Positions 40,244-48,437 of a stretch of 64,000 nucleotides of DNA are shown here, piece by piece. The DNA lies in the NCBI GenBank assembly GCA_900771805.1, contig CAAGPL010000067.1:1-64000 (forward strand), written 5' to 3'. The position numbers and the translations under genes were made by a program. Within the stretch, counting starts at the first letter, position 1. Each line of letters starts with the position of its first letter. Below the pieces are notes generated by a model. The model had not been told where the DNA came from. It saw only the letters and a list, made by a program, of their open reading frames with translations, and did no database searches. The stretch comes from Bacilli bacterium. GTDB taxonomy: Bacteria; Bacillota_I; Bacilli_A; RF39; UBA660.

Positions 40244-40779
40244 TATGCCAACACCGTCCCAAATTCAGTTTTTTCTCCGCCATTTAAGAAATTATCTAAT
40301 ATACTTCTTAAATCATCATTATTAGCTTGGCTAGATGCAAGCCCTGCATTAGCTAAACCATTTATCATAAGCCTTATTTTCTTTTGTATCATATCAACAT
40401 TCTTATCTTTAAATAGGAAATAGAACTCAACATCAGAAACATTATCATTAAAATCCTCAGCCTTACTTAAATCTTGATTAATAAGCTTTCTTATAACTGG
40501 ATTTTGAGCACTGTTATACATCATTTGAAGTTCAGCTATATATACTGATATATCAACTGGTCTATCTGCTATAACAAGCCAAAATTCAAAATCAAGGGTG
40601 TTATAAAAGTCCTTTAATCCATCTATAACACCAAATTGTTCATTTTCCTCCATAATAAATATGTTTTTAGGTGCAACCTTAACACCTGCAACCTTAAACC
40701 CACTATCAAGTTCTATCATATTATTAATAATAGCCTTAACAGGAACAAAACTTTCAGTAGTAGAACTATTTGTACTCAT
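40243..40779 (-). CDS. TraC-like N-terminal module of VirB4, encoded separately
   Basis: A 178-residue soluble protein, FVPVKAIINNMIELDSGFKV at the start and NIFIMEENEQFGVIDGLKDFYNTLDF, which resembles the N-terminal domain (TraC/PrgI-associated) that precedes the ATPase in VirB4 proteins of Gram-positive elements. It lies immediately before the VirB4 gene with a one-base overlap, so the two probably form one functional ATPase. The ATG is preceded by GGATGGTG; a GTG three codons earlier lies within that site. Its start overlaps the previous gene by 14 bases. Confidence 0.75.
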   Translation of the reverse strand: MSTNSSTTESFVPVKAIINNMIELDSGFKVAGVKVAPKNIFIMEENEQFGVIDGLKDFYNTLDFEFWLVIADRPVDISVYIAELQMMYNSAQNPVIRKLINQDLSKAEDFNDNVSDVEFYFLFKDKNVDMIQKKIRLMINGLANAGLASSQANNDDLRSILDNFLNGGEKTEFGTVLA

Positions 40780-41083
40780 CTTTAGCACACCATCCTTTCC
40801 AAATTAATTGATTTTTATCTTTAAAGTAAAAATTACGTACATTTCCTAAAATGCATAAAACATTATGATAATTAGGTATTGGTAAAACTAAAAATGCACA
40901 AGTAAGAAATGGTAATAAAACTAATACCCCTATATATATATTACTTGGTTGAAATATAGCAAACATTAAAAATGTAATAAATGTTCCTATCCCAAGTATT
41001 ATTAAATCAATAGGTCTAAAAATATTAAATATCAATTGCCCTCTTTTAGAATTAGCTGCTATTAAATATTGTCCATTATTCAT
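40766..41083 (-). CDS. PrgI/VirB3-like membrane protein
   Basis: A 105-residue inner-membrane protein with two adjacent helices (about residues 25-43 and 49-68) preceded by the block SKRGQLIFNIFRPIDL, typical of the PrgI family, which takes the VirB3 position beside VirB4 in Gram-positive T4SSs. The short cytoplasmic tail contains VRNFYFKDKNQLIWKGW. It is directly upstream of the VirB4 modules, overlapping the next gene by 14 bases. Confidence 0.78.
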   Translation of the reverse strand: MNNGQYLIAANSKRGQLIFNIFRPIDLIILGIGTFITFLMFAIFQPSNIYIGVLVLLPFLTCAFLVLPIPNYHNVLCILGNVRNFYFKDKNQLIWKGWCAKDEYK

Positions 41084-41103
41084 AAATTATTTTCCCCTTT
41101 TTA

Positions 41104-43698
41104 TTATTTTTTATCTTCCATACTTTTATCATATTTATTCTTTGCCTTGGATGCCTTAGTACTAATGATATCTTTAATTTCCTGAAATTTAATCATAGAA
41201 TTTGGATCTGCAGGATTATATGTTTTACCATCAATTTTAACCTCATATGGATTTTCTTTTGAACCTGAAATTTTTCCATCATCATCAATTTTATATACTT
41301 CAGTTGTTTTAAATTTGTTTTCATATTCTTCAGCATTAGATTTCCATGCATCAAGTTGTTTCTTAGACTCTTCACATTTTTCTCTAAATTCAGTTATGCC
41401 TGTCTGATTCTCTATTTGATTTTTAACTGATATAGCATTAGTATAATTTTGTTTTTCTTTATTGATTTCTGTAAGAAGGTTATTCGAATTTGTAACTGCT
41501 TCTTTATATTGTGTATTATAAGATGCTAATCTATTTTGTTCTTCAGGTGTCAATTTAGAATATTCTTGATTTGATAAAAATTGATAATCACTATTACCTT
41601 TTATTTTTAATATAGTATTATTAACATCATCTCTTTGCTTAACAAGAGATTCCGTTTTTAGAATAGTGTTTTGTGCATTTTGATAATCACTATTAACACT
41701 CAATTTTTGTGTAGCGTCATTTAATGCTCCCATTGCATCTGTATAATTTTTAGACGCAACATTTATTTGCTGTAAACTATTTTCATAAGCATGTATATCT
41801 TTTTCAACATTACTTGCAACAACAGATTTAATTGCTAGTTTACCTTTCAAATCCATATTTTGTAAAGCATAATCTGCTGCTGAGTTTGCTATGACTTTTC
41901 CACTAGTATCAATAACCTGACCACTTCCATTTAATGAAATTTTTCCCATTGACCCATTTACCATGTTAGTACCGATTTGTTCAAAAGCACCTAATTCTGT
42001 AGTAGCATTTCCAATTGCCTGATTTATTTCTTTATCACCTCTAGGGTTAACATAAACATTTTCACCATTAGGACCTTTAACCTTTAATCTATCCCCATCA
42101 GCACCTAAAGGAACATTATTCTTATATAATTTTTTAGCTTCAGCTAAATTTTCAGCCAATTCTTTTCTTTTTTGTATTGCTTCTTGAGTGTTTCCTATTT
42201 TTTCATTATAACCTTTAGCAGATAGTTTGGATTTTTCTTTAAATTTTTCGTTTAAACTTTTAGCATCTGGATTAATATTCATTCTTCCAGCCATGTAACC
42301 TTTTCCTAAATCTTTTAAAACACCTTCAGAATTTTGTCCCCAATTTTCTGCTCTCGAATTTTTTGCTGCTGCTCTTCCAGCCTTCCATAAACTTTGTTTT
42401 TCCAAGCCGGAATTAGGGTTCTTTTTCGATATCTTATTTGCTTTATGTGCTTCTTTCATAGCACCAACTCTTGCTGCAGTATTTCTTACTCTATTACCTA
42501 AAAAGTTTTTACCTTTTTGTGCACCAAATTTTTTAGCACTTTCTAATCCTTTACTTGCTAATCCTCCAGCTAAGGCCATACCACCTAATTTTTTGCCTAT
42601 TCCAAGGCCACCTAAACCTGCATCACTAACTCCTATCATATCACCTAACCATTTTGGAGCTTTTTTTGCAAATATTAATATTGATATTATCATTAATAAT
42701 TTTAAAAGTCCTTTAGATTGATTTATATCAAATAAAGCATCCATTTTTGATATAAATAATAACATTAAACAAACTATAACAATTTTTATAAATAAATTTA
42801 CATATGTCTTAGCACATGCACTCACCCATTTTTTAAATGGCCCATTACTTGATGATTTTGGATCTATATAAGTCACTATAAATAAAGGTGACAAAATTTC
42901 TAAAGCAACTAATTCAACAGATCTAACACCTATATCTATTGCAAAACTAAGTAAAACATATGTTATAAAAAGTCCCACTATTAATGTTACAAACGGGATA
43001 TAATTGTATACATAAACTGTTTCACCATCAACTTTTTCAAATGTTCCTATATATGCAGTAAGTGTTTTTATACTAACATCATTATTATAAGCACTTATTG
43101 CATACTGACATTCAGTTCCGCATTTTTCGTTATGTAAATATCCGCCAGTATCAGTGAACTCATTTGCCTTTATCAATGCACTATCTGGTTTTATTAAAGA
43201 CCTAACAGCTATATCCTTTATTGTTTTTCCAGGATTACCAGATATATCGGATGGAGATTTGCTAGACCCTTTTTCCGGAACTAAATTAACTCCAATTAAA
43301 ACTTTGGAAATATAATTTCCGCCAACTACTTGTTCTTGAACTTGTCTTGATAAATCAAATAGAAATGGAACAACTATAAACAAAGAAACTGTAATTACAA
43401 GATTTATTAAAACATTTCCAAAGCCAGTTTTCTTTTCTGTTAATTTTTCAGGATTTATAATTGCATTTACTAAAATAATAGCAACTTTAAACAAAGCAAA
43501 AATTCCAATTATAATATAGCAATTTTTAGAAATTGAAGAAGCTATTTCAGCTACTTTTGTTCCATCAAATGCATTAGCTGCATTTATCATTAAATTATAA
43601 GAATCATCTATAAAGGTTAATCCAATTGAATCTATCCAAATAAATAGTTTTCTAAGAAGTCCCCATATATCTGCTAAAAAATCTAATAAAATAAACAT
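41104..43698 (-). CDS. VirB6/TrbL-like polytopic T4SS protein with long cytoplasmic tail
   Basis: Forms the inner-membrane channel core of type IV secretion. The first ~360 residues carry about six membrane helices (e.g. NCYIIIGIFALFKVAIILVN, VLINLVITVSLFIVVPFLF, FVTLIVGLFITYVLLSFAI, LFIKIVIVCLMLLFIS, LLKLLMIISILIFA) and an external loop. Then comes a Gly/Ala segment (GLGGLGIGKKLGGMALAGG), and about 480 residues of hydrophilic, mostly coiled-coil sequence to the end (864). Such long C-terminal tails are known in Gram-positive VirB6-like proteins. AAGGAGG before the ATG. It lies between the pilin-fusion and PrgI-like genes. Confidence 0.82.
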   Translation of the reverse strand: MFILLDFLADIWGLLRKLFIWIDSIGLTFIDDSYNLMINAANAFDGTKVAEIASSISKNCYIIIGIFALFKVAIILVNAIINPEKLTEKKTGFGNVLINLVITVSLFIVVPFLFDLSRQVQEQVVGGNYISKVLIGVNLVPEKGSSKSPSDISGNPGKTIKDIAVRSLIKPDSALIKANEFTDTGGYLHNEKCGTECQYAISAYNNDVSIKTLTAYIGTFEKVDGETVYVYNYIPFVTLIVGLFITYVLLSFAIDIGVRSVELVALEILSPLFIVTYIDPKSSSNGPFKKWVSACAKTYVNLFIKIVIVCLMLLFISKMDALFDINQSKGLLKLLMIISILIFAKKAPKWLGDMIGVSDAGLGGLGIGKKLGGMALAGGLASKGLESAKKFGAQKGKNFLGNRVRNTAARVGAMKEAHKANKISKKNPNSGLEKQSLWKAGRAAAKNSRAENWGQNSEGVLKDLGKGYMAGRMNINPDAKSLNEKFKEKSKLSAKGYNEKIGNTQEAIQKRKELAENLAEAKKLYKNNVPLGADGDRLKVKGPNGENVYVNPRGDKEINQAIGNATTELGAFEQIGTNMVNGSMGKISLNGSGQVIDTSGKVIANSAADYALQNMDLKGKLAIKSVVASNVEKDIHAYENSLQQINVASKNYTDAMGALNDATQKLSVNSDYQNAQNTILKTESLVKQRDDVNNTILKIKGNSDYQFLSNQEYSKLTPEEQNRLASYNTQYKEAVTNSNNLLTEINKEKQNYTNAISVKNQIENQTGITEFREKCEESKKQLDAWKSNAEEYENKFKTTEVYKIDDDGKISGSKENPYEVKIDGKTYNPADPNSMIKFQEIKDIISTKASKAKNKYDKSMEDKK

Positions 43699-43708
43699 AA
43701 AAACCTCC

Positions 43709-44749
43709 TTATAAACAAAGATCTAATCCAAAAAATCCTAAAATCGTACTAATAATAAGAGGTAGAAATAATAATAACATAGTTGCTATAACTCTCTTTA
43801 GTGCATTATTTGAAGCTTTTTTTATCATATCTTGATCCGAACTAAATACAGCCTTTAAAAAATCTATAGTAATCATAACCATTAGTAAAATAGGAGCTGC
43901 TATAACAAAATATTTCCAATATTTTTTTATAAATTCTCTCAATGAATCATCGCACTCAAGTTTTTGACTTGCATTAATTTTAACACCATCACCATTAGTC
44001 GTACCAGGCATATAATAATTGTTAGTTGCACCAACAACACTAGAATTTTTTTCATATGTATCCTCTAAATCGCCACCATTATTAATGGTATCGTTAACTT
44101 TTTCAGATATATCAAAAGGTAATATAAGTTCGTAATTTCCACCAAAATTCCCTTCTTCATTTCCATTTTTTCCATGAGAATAAATAGTATCAAAATTAAT
44201 TTTTAAAGTGCCTTCTAACATATCCGGATTATCTACTGCTAAACTAAAATTTATTTGAGCATATGTTTGATCAACTTTACCAGTACCTAAATCGCCCCTT
44301 CTTTGATTCAACTGAATTGTCCCTTCACAATCTCCAGCAGATATAGTAATCTTATCATTTGTTTTGTGACTTGCAGCTTGCGCTATATAGGTTGTAGTAT
44401 TAAAAATACCATTTTTATTAAGTTTAATAATTTCCTTTTTTAATTTTTTACTATCTCCTGCATTTAAAATTCTTCCAGATACTAATTCTCCTTTTTCATC
44501 TTTATCTGACTTATCAGTACTTATATTATTAGTAGAATATGCACTAACTTTAAATGTTACTTTTAAATTATTTGGACACGTTAAGTAAAAATCCCTTGTA
44601 CTATCATCTCTAGTTATATTTCCACCTGTAATTACATCAGATGGAAAACTTCCTAAAACTTGAGAAGCCTTTACATCATTTATATTGAGAAATAAAATTA
44701 AATTAAATATCATAAAAAATAAAATAAATTTATTCAAATTTTTCACCAT
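43709..44749 (-). CDS. Exported protein with C-terminal VirB2/TrbC-like pilin domain
   Basis: Signal peptide (MVKNLNKFILFFMIFNLILF, cleavage near KAS), then an ectodomain of about 230 residues with four cysteines, then two membrane helices (KYFVIAAPILLMVMITIDFL; RVIATMLLLFLPLIISTIL). That pair, joined by the loop KAVFSSDQDMIKKASNNALK, is a close paralogue of the neighbouring pilin-like gene (KAVIAGKEDDIKKNQKVLVK between matching helices). It therefore looks like a pilin/TrbC core fused behind an adhesive or cap ectodomain, not a known arrangement to me. ATG chosen for GAGGTGAT. Ten bases before the VirB6-like gene. Confidence 0.75.
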   Translation of the reverse strand: MVKNLNKFILFFMIFNLILFLNINDVKASQVLGSFPSDVITGGNITRDDSTRDFYLTCPNNLKVTFKVSAYSTNNISTDKSDKDEKGELVSGRILNAGDSKKLKKEIIKLNKNGIFNTTTYIAQAASHKTNDKITISAGDCEGTIQLNQRRGDLGTGKVDQTYAQINFSLAVDNPDMLEGTLKINFDTIYSHGKNGNEEGNFGGNYELILPFDISEKVNDTINNGGDLEDTYEKNSSVVGATNNYYMPGTTNGDGVKINASQKLECDDSLREFIKKYWKYFVIAAPILLMVMITIDFLKAVFSSDQDMIKKASNNALKRVIATMLLLFLPLIISTILGFFGLDLCL

Positions 44750-44835
44750 TAAAATCACCTCATACCATTATTCATATAGTTATTTTACCATACCCTAGAT
44801 AAAAAAAAAACATTATTAACTAAATTAGTTTAAAT

Positions 44836-44884
44836 TTTCTATTCTTTTTTTATAAAAAAAGAATAGAAATAATAATCTATTCTT
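44836..44884 (-). promoter_or_regulatory. Attenuator-like triple repeat after the pilin gene
   Basis: Minus-strand order: AAGAATAGA (44884-44876), TTTCTATTC plus seven T (44869-44854), then a perfect 16-bp complement of the latter (44851-44836) after a 2-nt gap. Repeats 1+2 form a terminator with T-run; repeats 2+3 form a competing or protective 16-bp hairpin. It lies between the pilin gene and the rest of the secretion operon. Confidence 0.65.
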
Positions 44885-44889
44885 AGTTT

Positions 44890-45219
44890 TTAATATTTTA
44901 ATATTTCAGAAATTGAGTCATTATGGTGAGTTTTCCAACAAGTTTTCCAATCATCTGCACCAATTAATCCAGTTATTGTAGTAACTAAAAGTGGAATTAA
45001 AAATACAATTATTGCTGCAATTAATCTTTTTACTAACACTTTTTGATTCTTTTTTATATCATCCTCTTTACCAGCTATAACTGCTTTAACTAAATCAATT
45101 GTACCTAATAAAATCAATATTATTGGTACTGCCCATTGAATTATTTTAAGAACAAAACCAACTATTGCAATAATATTTGCCATATCAGTTGTACATATAG
45201 TATTATCTAAAATAAACAT
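44890..45219 (-). CDS. VirB2/TrbC-like pilin subunit
   Basis: A 109-residue protein with a short N-terminus and two membrane helices (about residues 14-40 and 68-88) joined by the charged loop KAVIAGKEDDIKKNQKVLVK, the typical VirB2/TrbC pilin topology, followed by a small C-terminal part with two cysteines around the WKTCWKT segment. It has no long signal peptide. Strong AGGAGGAG before the ATG. First gene of the secretion operon; a hairpin right after its stop probably makes it the most abundant transcript. The next gene contains a paralogous copy of the same helix-loop-helix. Confidence 0.78.
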   Translation of the reverse strand: MFILDNTICTTDMANIIAIVGFVLKIIQWAVPIILILLGTIDLVKAVIAGKEDDIKKNQKVLVKRLIAAIIVFLIPLLVTTITGLIGADDWKTCWKTHHNDSISEILKY

Positions 45220-45383
45220 ATCTTTCTCCTCCTATCTTTATATTTCAATATTAAACTATTTTTTATTGTTTGTCAATTAATATAATAAATTTAAAATATA
45301 AATATACAAAAAATGTTAAGTTTAAAATATTTTATTTGTATAATAATTAAATAAGTGATAAAATTATTTTAGGTGATGTATTA

Positions 45384-45800
45384 ATGAAAAGAATTTTAAA
45401 ATTAAGTATATTTTTACTTACTATCGTTATGTTAGTTTGTGGATGTGTAAAGAAAAGTCATATTAAAGAGATTAATTTAGATGAGTTTAAGAAAAAAATA
45501 GAAAATAAAGAAAGTTTTGCAATTTATATTGGTAATGAAGGTTGCTCACATTGTATAAGTTATAAACCTGTACTTGAAAAAGTTTTAAATAAATATGATA
45601 TTGATATATATCATATAGATAATAGTAAATTAAGTAGCAGCGAATATGCTGAGTTTAGAAAATATATAAATATTTCTGGAACTCCTACCGTTTGCTTTAT
45701 AACTAATGGTGAAGAAGAAACCACATTAAATAGAATAAGTGGTGAAGTATCATTAGAAACTACTATAGAAAGATTTAAAAGTAATGGTTATATAAAGTAG
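45384..45800 (+). CDS. Thioredoxin-like lipoprotein
   Basis: Exported thiol-disulfide protein. Lipobox VCGC (Cys about residue 21) after a hydrophobic leader; then a thioredoxin fold with active site EGCSHCISYKP (CxxC, about residues 53-56) and the cis-proline segment SGTPTVCFI. 138 residues. Divergent from the T4SS operon, which contains several Cys-rich exported proteins that may be its substrates (inference). GGTGATG before the ATG. No DsbB/CcdA partner is visible in the window. Own terminator. Confidence 0.85.
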   Translation: MKRILKLSIFLLTIVMLVCGCVKKSHIKEINLDEFKKKIENKESFAIYIGNEGCSHCISYKPVLEKVLNKYDIDIYHIDNSKLSSSEYAEFRKYINISGTPTVCFITNGEEETTLNRISGEVSLETTIERFKSNGYIK

Positions 45801-45825
45801 AAAGTTTAAAACTTTCTACTTTTTT
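45797..45825 (+). terminator. Terminator after the thioredoxin-like gene
   Basis: GTAGAAAGTT/AACTTTCTAC stem with six T, overlapping the stop codon. Confidence 0.85.
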
Positions 45826-45832
45826 ATTATAT

Positions 45833-45863
45833 AAAAAAGGAAAAACATAATTATTTTTCCTTT
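45833..45863 (-). terminator. uppS terminator
   Basis: Minus-strand AAAGGAAAAA/TTTTTCCTTT stem (45854-45863 with 45836-45845), then T-rich run; includes the uppS stop. Confidence 0.75.
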
Positions 45864-46561
45864 ACTCCACCAAATCTTCTATCTCTTTTATTATATGAAT
45901 CAAGTGCTTTATCAAATTCTTTTTCATCAAAATCAGGCCACAAAGTATCTGTAAAATAAAGCTCAGAATAAGCCATTTGCCAAAGCATAAAATTACTTAT
46001 TCTATATTCACCTGATGTTCTTATCATTAAATCTATAGGTGGTAAATCATTAAATAAATATTTATTAAACATATCTTTGTTAATATCTTTTATATCTATA
46101 TTTCCATCTAATACTTCTTTTGATATTTTTTTAGTAGCTTCTATTATTTCATCTTGACCACCATAATTTAAACAAATATTAAATATACCATTTTTATTAT
46201 CTTTTGTATCTTCCATCATTTTATTCATTTGTTTTATTACTTTATCACTAAGCTTTTCTTTTACACCAGAAAATATAACTTTAACATTTTTTTTCTTAAC
46301 TACTTCAAAATTTTCTTTAAAAGCTTTAATAAAAAGATCCATTAGATAGTCAACTTCTTCTTTATCTCTCTTCCAATTTTCTGTTGAAAACGCAAATACA
46401 CTTAATATTTTAATATGTTTATCATAAACATATTCAGATATTTTTTTTAGTGCTTCAGCTCCTTTTTTATGACCATTAGTACGTTTTAATCCTCTATTTT
46501 TAGCCCATCTTCCATTACCATCCATTATGATAGCTACATGACTCGGAACCTTATATTCCAT
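45851..46561 (-). CDS. uppS: Undecaprenyl diphosphate synthase
   Basis: Makes the C55 lipid carrier for peptidoglycan, teichoic acid and polysaccharide assembly by cis-prenyl addition to farnesyl diphosphate. Signatures: HVAIIMDGNGRWAKNRG (catalytic Asp) near residues 8-24, GHKKGAEAL, FAFSTENWKR, LMIRTSGEYRISNFMLWQ and the FTDTLWPDF ending. Length 236, normal. GGAGG before the ATG. It stands alone here: cdsA, dxr and rseP, its usual partners, do not follow. The lipid it makes serves the TagO, flippase and LCP proteins of this window. Confidence 0.96.
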   Translation of the reverse strand: MEYKVPSHVAIIMDGNGRWAKNRGLKRTNGHKKGAEALKKISEYVYDKHIKILSVFAFSTENWKRDKEEVDYLMDLFIKAFKENFEVVKKKNVKVIFSGVKEKLSDKVIKQMNKMMEDTKDNKNGIFNICLNYGGQDEIIEATKKISKEVLDGNIDIKDINKDMFNKYLFNDLPPIDLMIRTSGEYRISNFMLWQMAYSELYFTDTLWPDFDEKEFDKALDSYNKRDRRFGGVKEK

Positions 46562-46799
46562 TTTATTACCTCCAAACTGTCAAATAGAGTATAACATAAA
46601 TAATAAAATAAATATAGTAAATTTAAATTATTTAAAAGAATAGCAACATCTTATGACGTTATAAACGAATATGGTTAATAAAATTTATTATAAAATTACC
46701 CTTTTTCCATTAAGCTTTTCATTATTTTTTTGTAATAATAATTGTAAAAGATATTTTCTATCTTTTACTTTTTAAATAAATAAGCACCTTAAATGGTGC
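46562..46799. other. Noncoding region between uppS and the glycosyltransferase gene
   Basis: No gene seen. It contains the uppS upstream region (TATACT at about 46588-46593 on the minus strand), a plus-oriented terminator-like hairpin GTAAAAGATA/TATCTTTTAC with five T (46744-46773) without any plus-strand gene before it, and the minus-strand AAGCACC/GGTGCTT terminator (46782-46801) of the following gene. Confidence 0.5.
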
Positions 46800-46801
46800 T
46801 T
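46782..46801 (-). terminator. Terminator of the 46800-48394 genes
   Basis: Minus-strand AAGCACC/GGTGCTT stem with ATTTATTTAAAAA following; overlaps the stop codon. Confidence 0.65.
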
Positions 46802-47798
46802 ATAAACTTTCATATATTTTTTTTAATTCTTCCCCTATTTTACTTATATCTCTTTGTTTTGCAACATCATATGCATTTTTTGACACACTAGGTATTTTAT
46901 TATTCAAAAATAATTTTATTTTTCTTTCAAATTCATCTACATCTTTTGCTTTATAAACATTTATTCCATCATAAAGCCAGTCATCAAATATTGGTATATC
47001 CCTTATTATAGAATCACATGAACATGCACAAGCTTCTATTATAGGTATTCCTTCTGTTTCTTCTAAAGTTGGAAATAAATATAAATCACAACCATTCATA
47101 GCTTCTTTTATTATATCTTGCTCTACATACCCTGCAAATATTAAATTATCAAGTTTAGTATTAACCGCTTTTCTAACCTTTCTTCCTGCTGCAATAAGAG
47201 GACTATATCCAAACCAGATGAATTTATATTCAGGACATCTTTTGGCTAGCTCAACAAAATCTATTATACCTTTTCTTTTTATATATAACCCAATTCCAAT
47301 TATTACTTTATCAGTATCTTTATAATTATATCTTTTTCTAAATTTTTCTCTTAGTGTTTTATCTTTTTTAAAAAAATCTAATTCTATTCCATTTGAAACA
47401 GCATATATCTTTTTCTTTTCTAATCCTTTATACCCCTTTAGTAACTTTTTAGAATAAGGTGTTGGAGTTACTATAACGTCACCTAAACTATAGCACTTTA
47501 TTAACCATTTTTTAAATAATTTAGAAGTTATAGAAGAAAATATAAAACCATTTTTATAATCTTCTTCTGTAGAATGAGCATGATATACTATTTTTTTACC
47601 ATTTTTCTTTGCTTTTTTTGCAAAAAAGTATGATTTTGGAAAATAAGTATTAATATGAAGAATATCATAATTTTCTTTTGGATTTAAAGTATAACTTACA
47701 CCTACTTTATCTAAAGCTTTCATTTGATGTTTTATAGCTTTTCCAAGACCAGACTTTCCTATTGTCTTTAAACCTTCTGTATAAAGTAATACTTTCAT
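46800..47798 (-). CDS. GT4-family glycosyltransferase (diacylglycerol glucosyltransferase-like)
   Basis: Retaining GT-B glycosyltransferase of 332 residues. Signs: the N-terminal GKSGLGKAIKHQM loop, the HAHSTEEDYKN segment and the donor-site block FPTLEETEGIPIIEACACSC (E-x7-E) near residues 245-264. The pattern (HAHST... and YIKRKGIIDFVELAK) is close to alpha-monoglucosyl-diacylglycerol synthases of Mollicutes and Bacilli, which build membrane glycolipids and lipoteichoic acid anchors, but acceptor identity cannot be proved here. Its start overlaps the upstream stop by one base (TAATG), so it is coupled to the membrane protein gene. Confidence 0.8.
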   Translation of the reverse strand: MKVLLYTEGLKTIGKSGLGKAIKHQMKALDKVGVSYTLNPKENYDILHINTYFPKSYFFAKKAKKNGKKIVYHAHSTEEDYKNGFIFSSITSKLFKKWLIKCYSLGDVIVTPTPYSKKLLKGYKGLEKKKIYAVSNGIELDFFKKDKTLREKFRKRYNYKDTDKVIIGIGLYIKRKGIIDFVELAKRCPEYKFIWFGYSPLIAAGRKVRKAVNTKLDNLIFAGYVEQDIIKEAMNGCDLYLFPTLEETEGIPIIEACACSCDSIIRDIPIFDDWLYDGINVYKAKDVDEFERKIKLFLNNKIPSVSKNAYDVAKQRDISKIGEELKKIYESL

Positions 47799-48394
47799 TA
47801 TCTTTTCACCTCTCGTTTAAATAAACTAATTATTTTAGAAAATTTAAAAACTATAACATCACATTTATTTATAGCATAACTTTTCCCCATTGCTTTACCA
47901 CCTATTGTTAAAGCTGCTATTAAAGCTGTTACAATAAGTGTTATTATACTAGAGTTTATATTTAATTTATCACTTAAAAAGCTTGAAATAATAATACCTA
48001 TAGAACCTGATAATATTCCACAAACATCACCTATAACATCATTACAAAATGCAGATACTTTTTCTGCGTTTTTAATTAACATAAGAGCTGTTTTACTCCC
48101 TCTTACTTTTTTAGATGCCATAGAATTAAATGATTTTACATTAGATGCTGTTACTGAAACTCCTATCATATCAAATATAACACCTATAACTATTATTAGA
48201 ATAACTATTAGTATTGCTATAAAAGCATTTAAATTAGAAACTAAAATTTCAGTAAAACTAGATAGCAATAAAGATATTAAAAATGCACAGGTTGTTATTG
48301 TTATAACCCATTTAACATCTACAAATCTTTTTTTCTTTTTATCTATTTTTTTAATCTTTTTTTCATACTTTTCATTAAATTGTTTAATTTTCAT
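47798..48394 (-). CDS. DUF21/CNNM-like membrane protein
   Basis: A 198-residue protein with four predicted membrane helices: about residues 28-46, 58-76, 128-142 and 147-163. The pattern DMIGVSVTASNVKSFNSMASKKVRGSKTALML between helices 2 and 3 resembles the DUF21 domain of CNNM/CorC-type magnesium transporters (hairpin membrane domain), but the CBS domains are missing. A basic N-terminus (KKIKKIDKKKKR) faces the cytoplasm. Upstream of and coupled to the glycosyltransferase gene. Family call is moderate; function unknown. Confidence 0.55.
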   Translation of the reverse strand: MKIKQFNEKYEKKIKKIDKKKKRFVDVKWVITITTCAFLISLLLSSFTEILVSNLNAFIAILIVILIIVIGVIFDMIGVSVTASNVKSFNSMASKKVRGSKTALMLIKNAEKVSAFCNDVIGDVCGILSGSIGIIISSFLSDKLNINSSIITLIVTALIAALTIGGKAMGKSYAINKCDVIVFKFSKIISLFKREVKR

Positions 48395-48411
48395 TATAAC
48401 CTCATTTTATT

Positions 48412-48437
48412 TTAAAAAGCGATTAATTCTCGCTTTT
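48412..48437 (-). terminator. Terminator after the 48423 gene
   Basis: Minus-strand AAAAGCGA/TCGCTTTT stem and T-run; overlaps the stop. Confidence 0.75.

Noticed and set aside
44759..44889. A second, short gene between pilin and pilin-fusion genes
   Set aside because: No start with a ribosome binding site; the stretch is occupied by inverted repeats.
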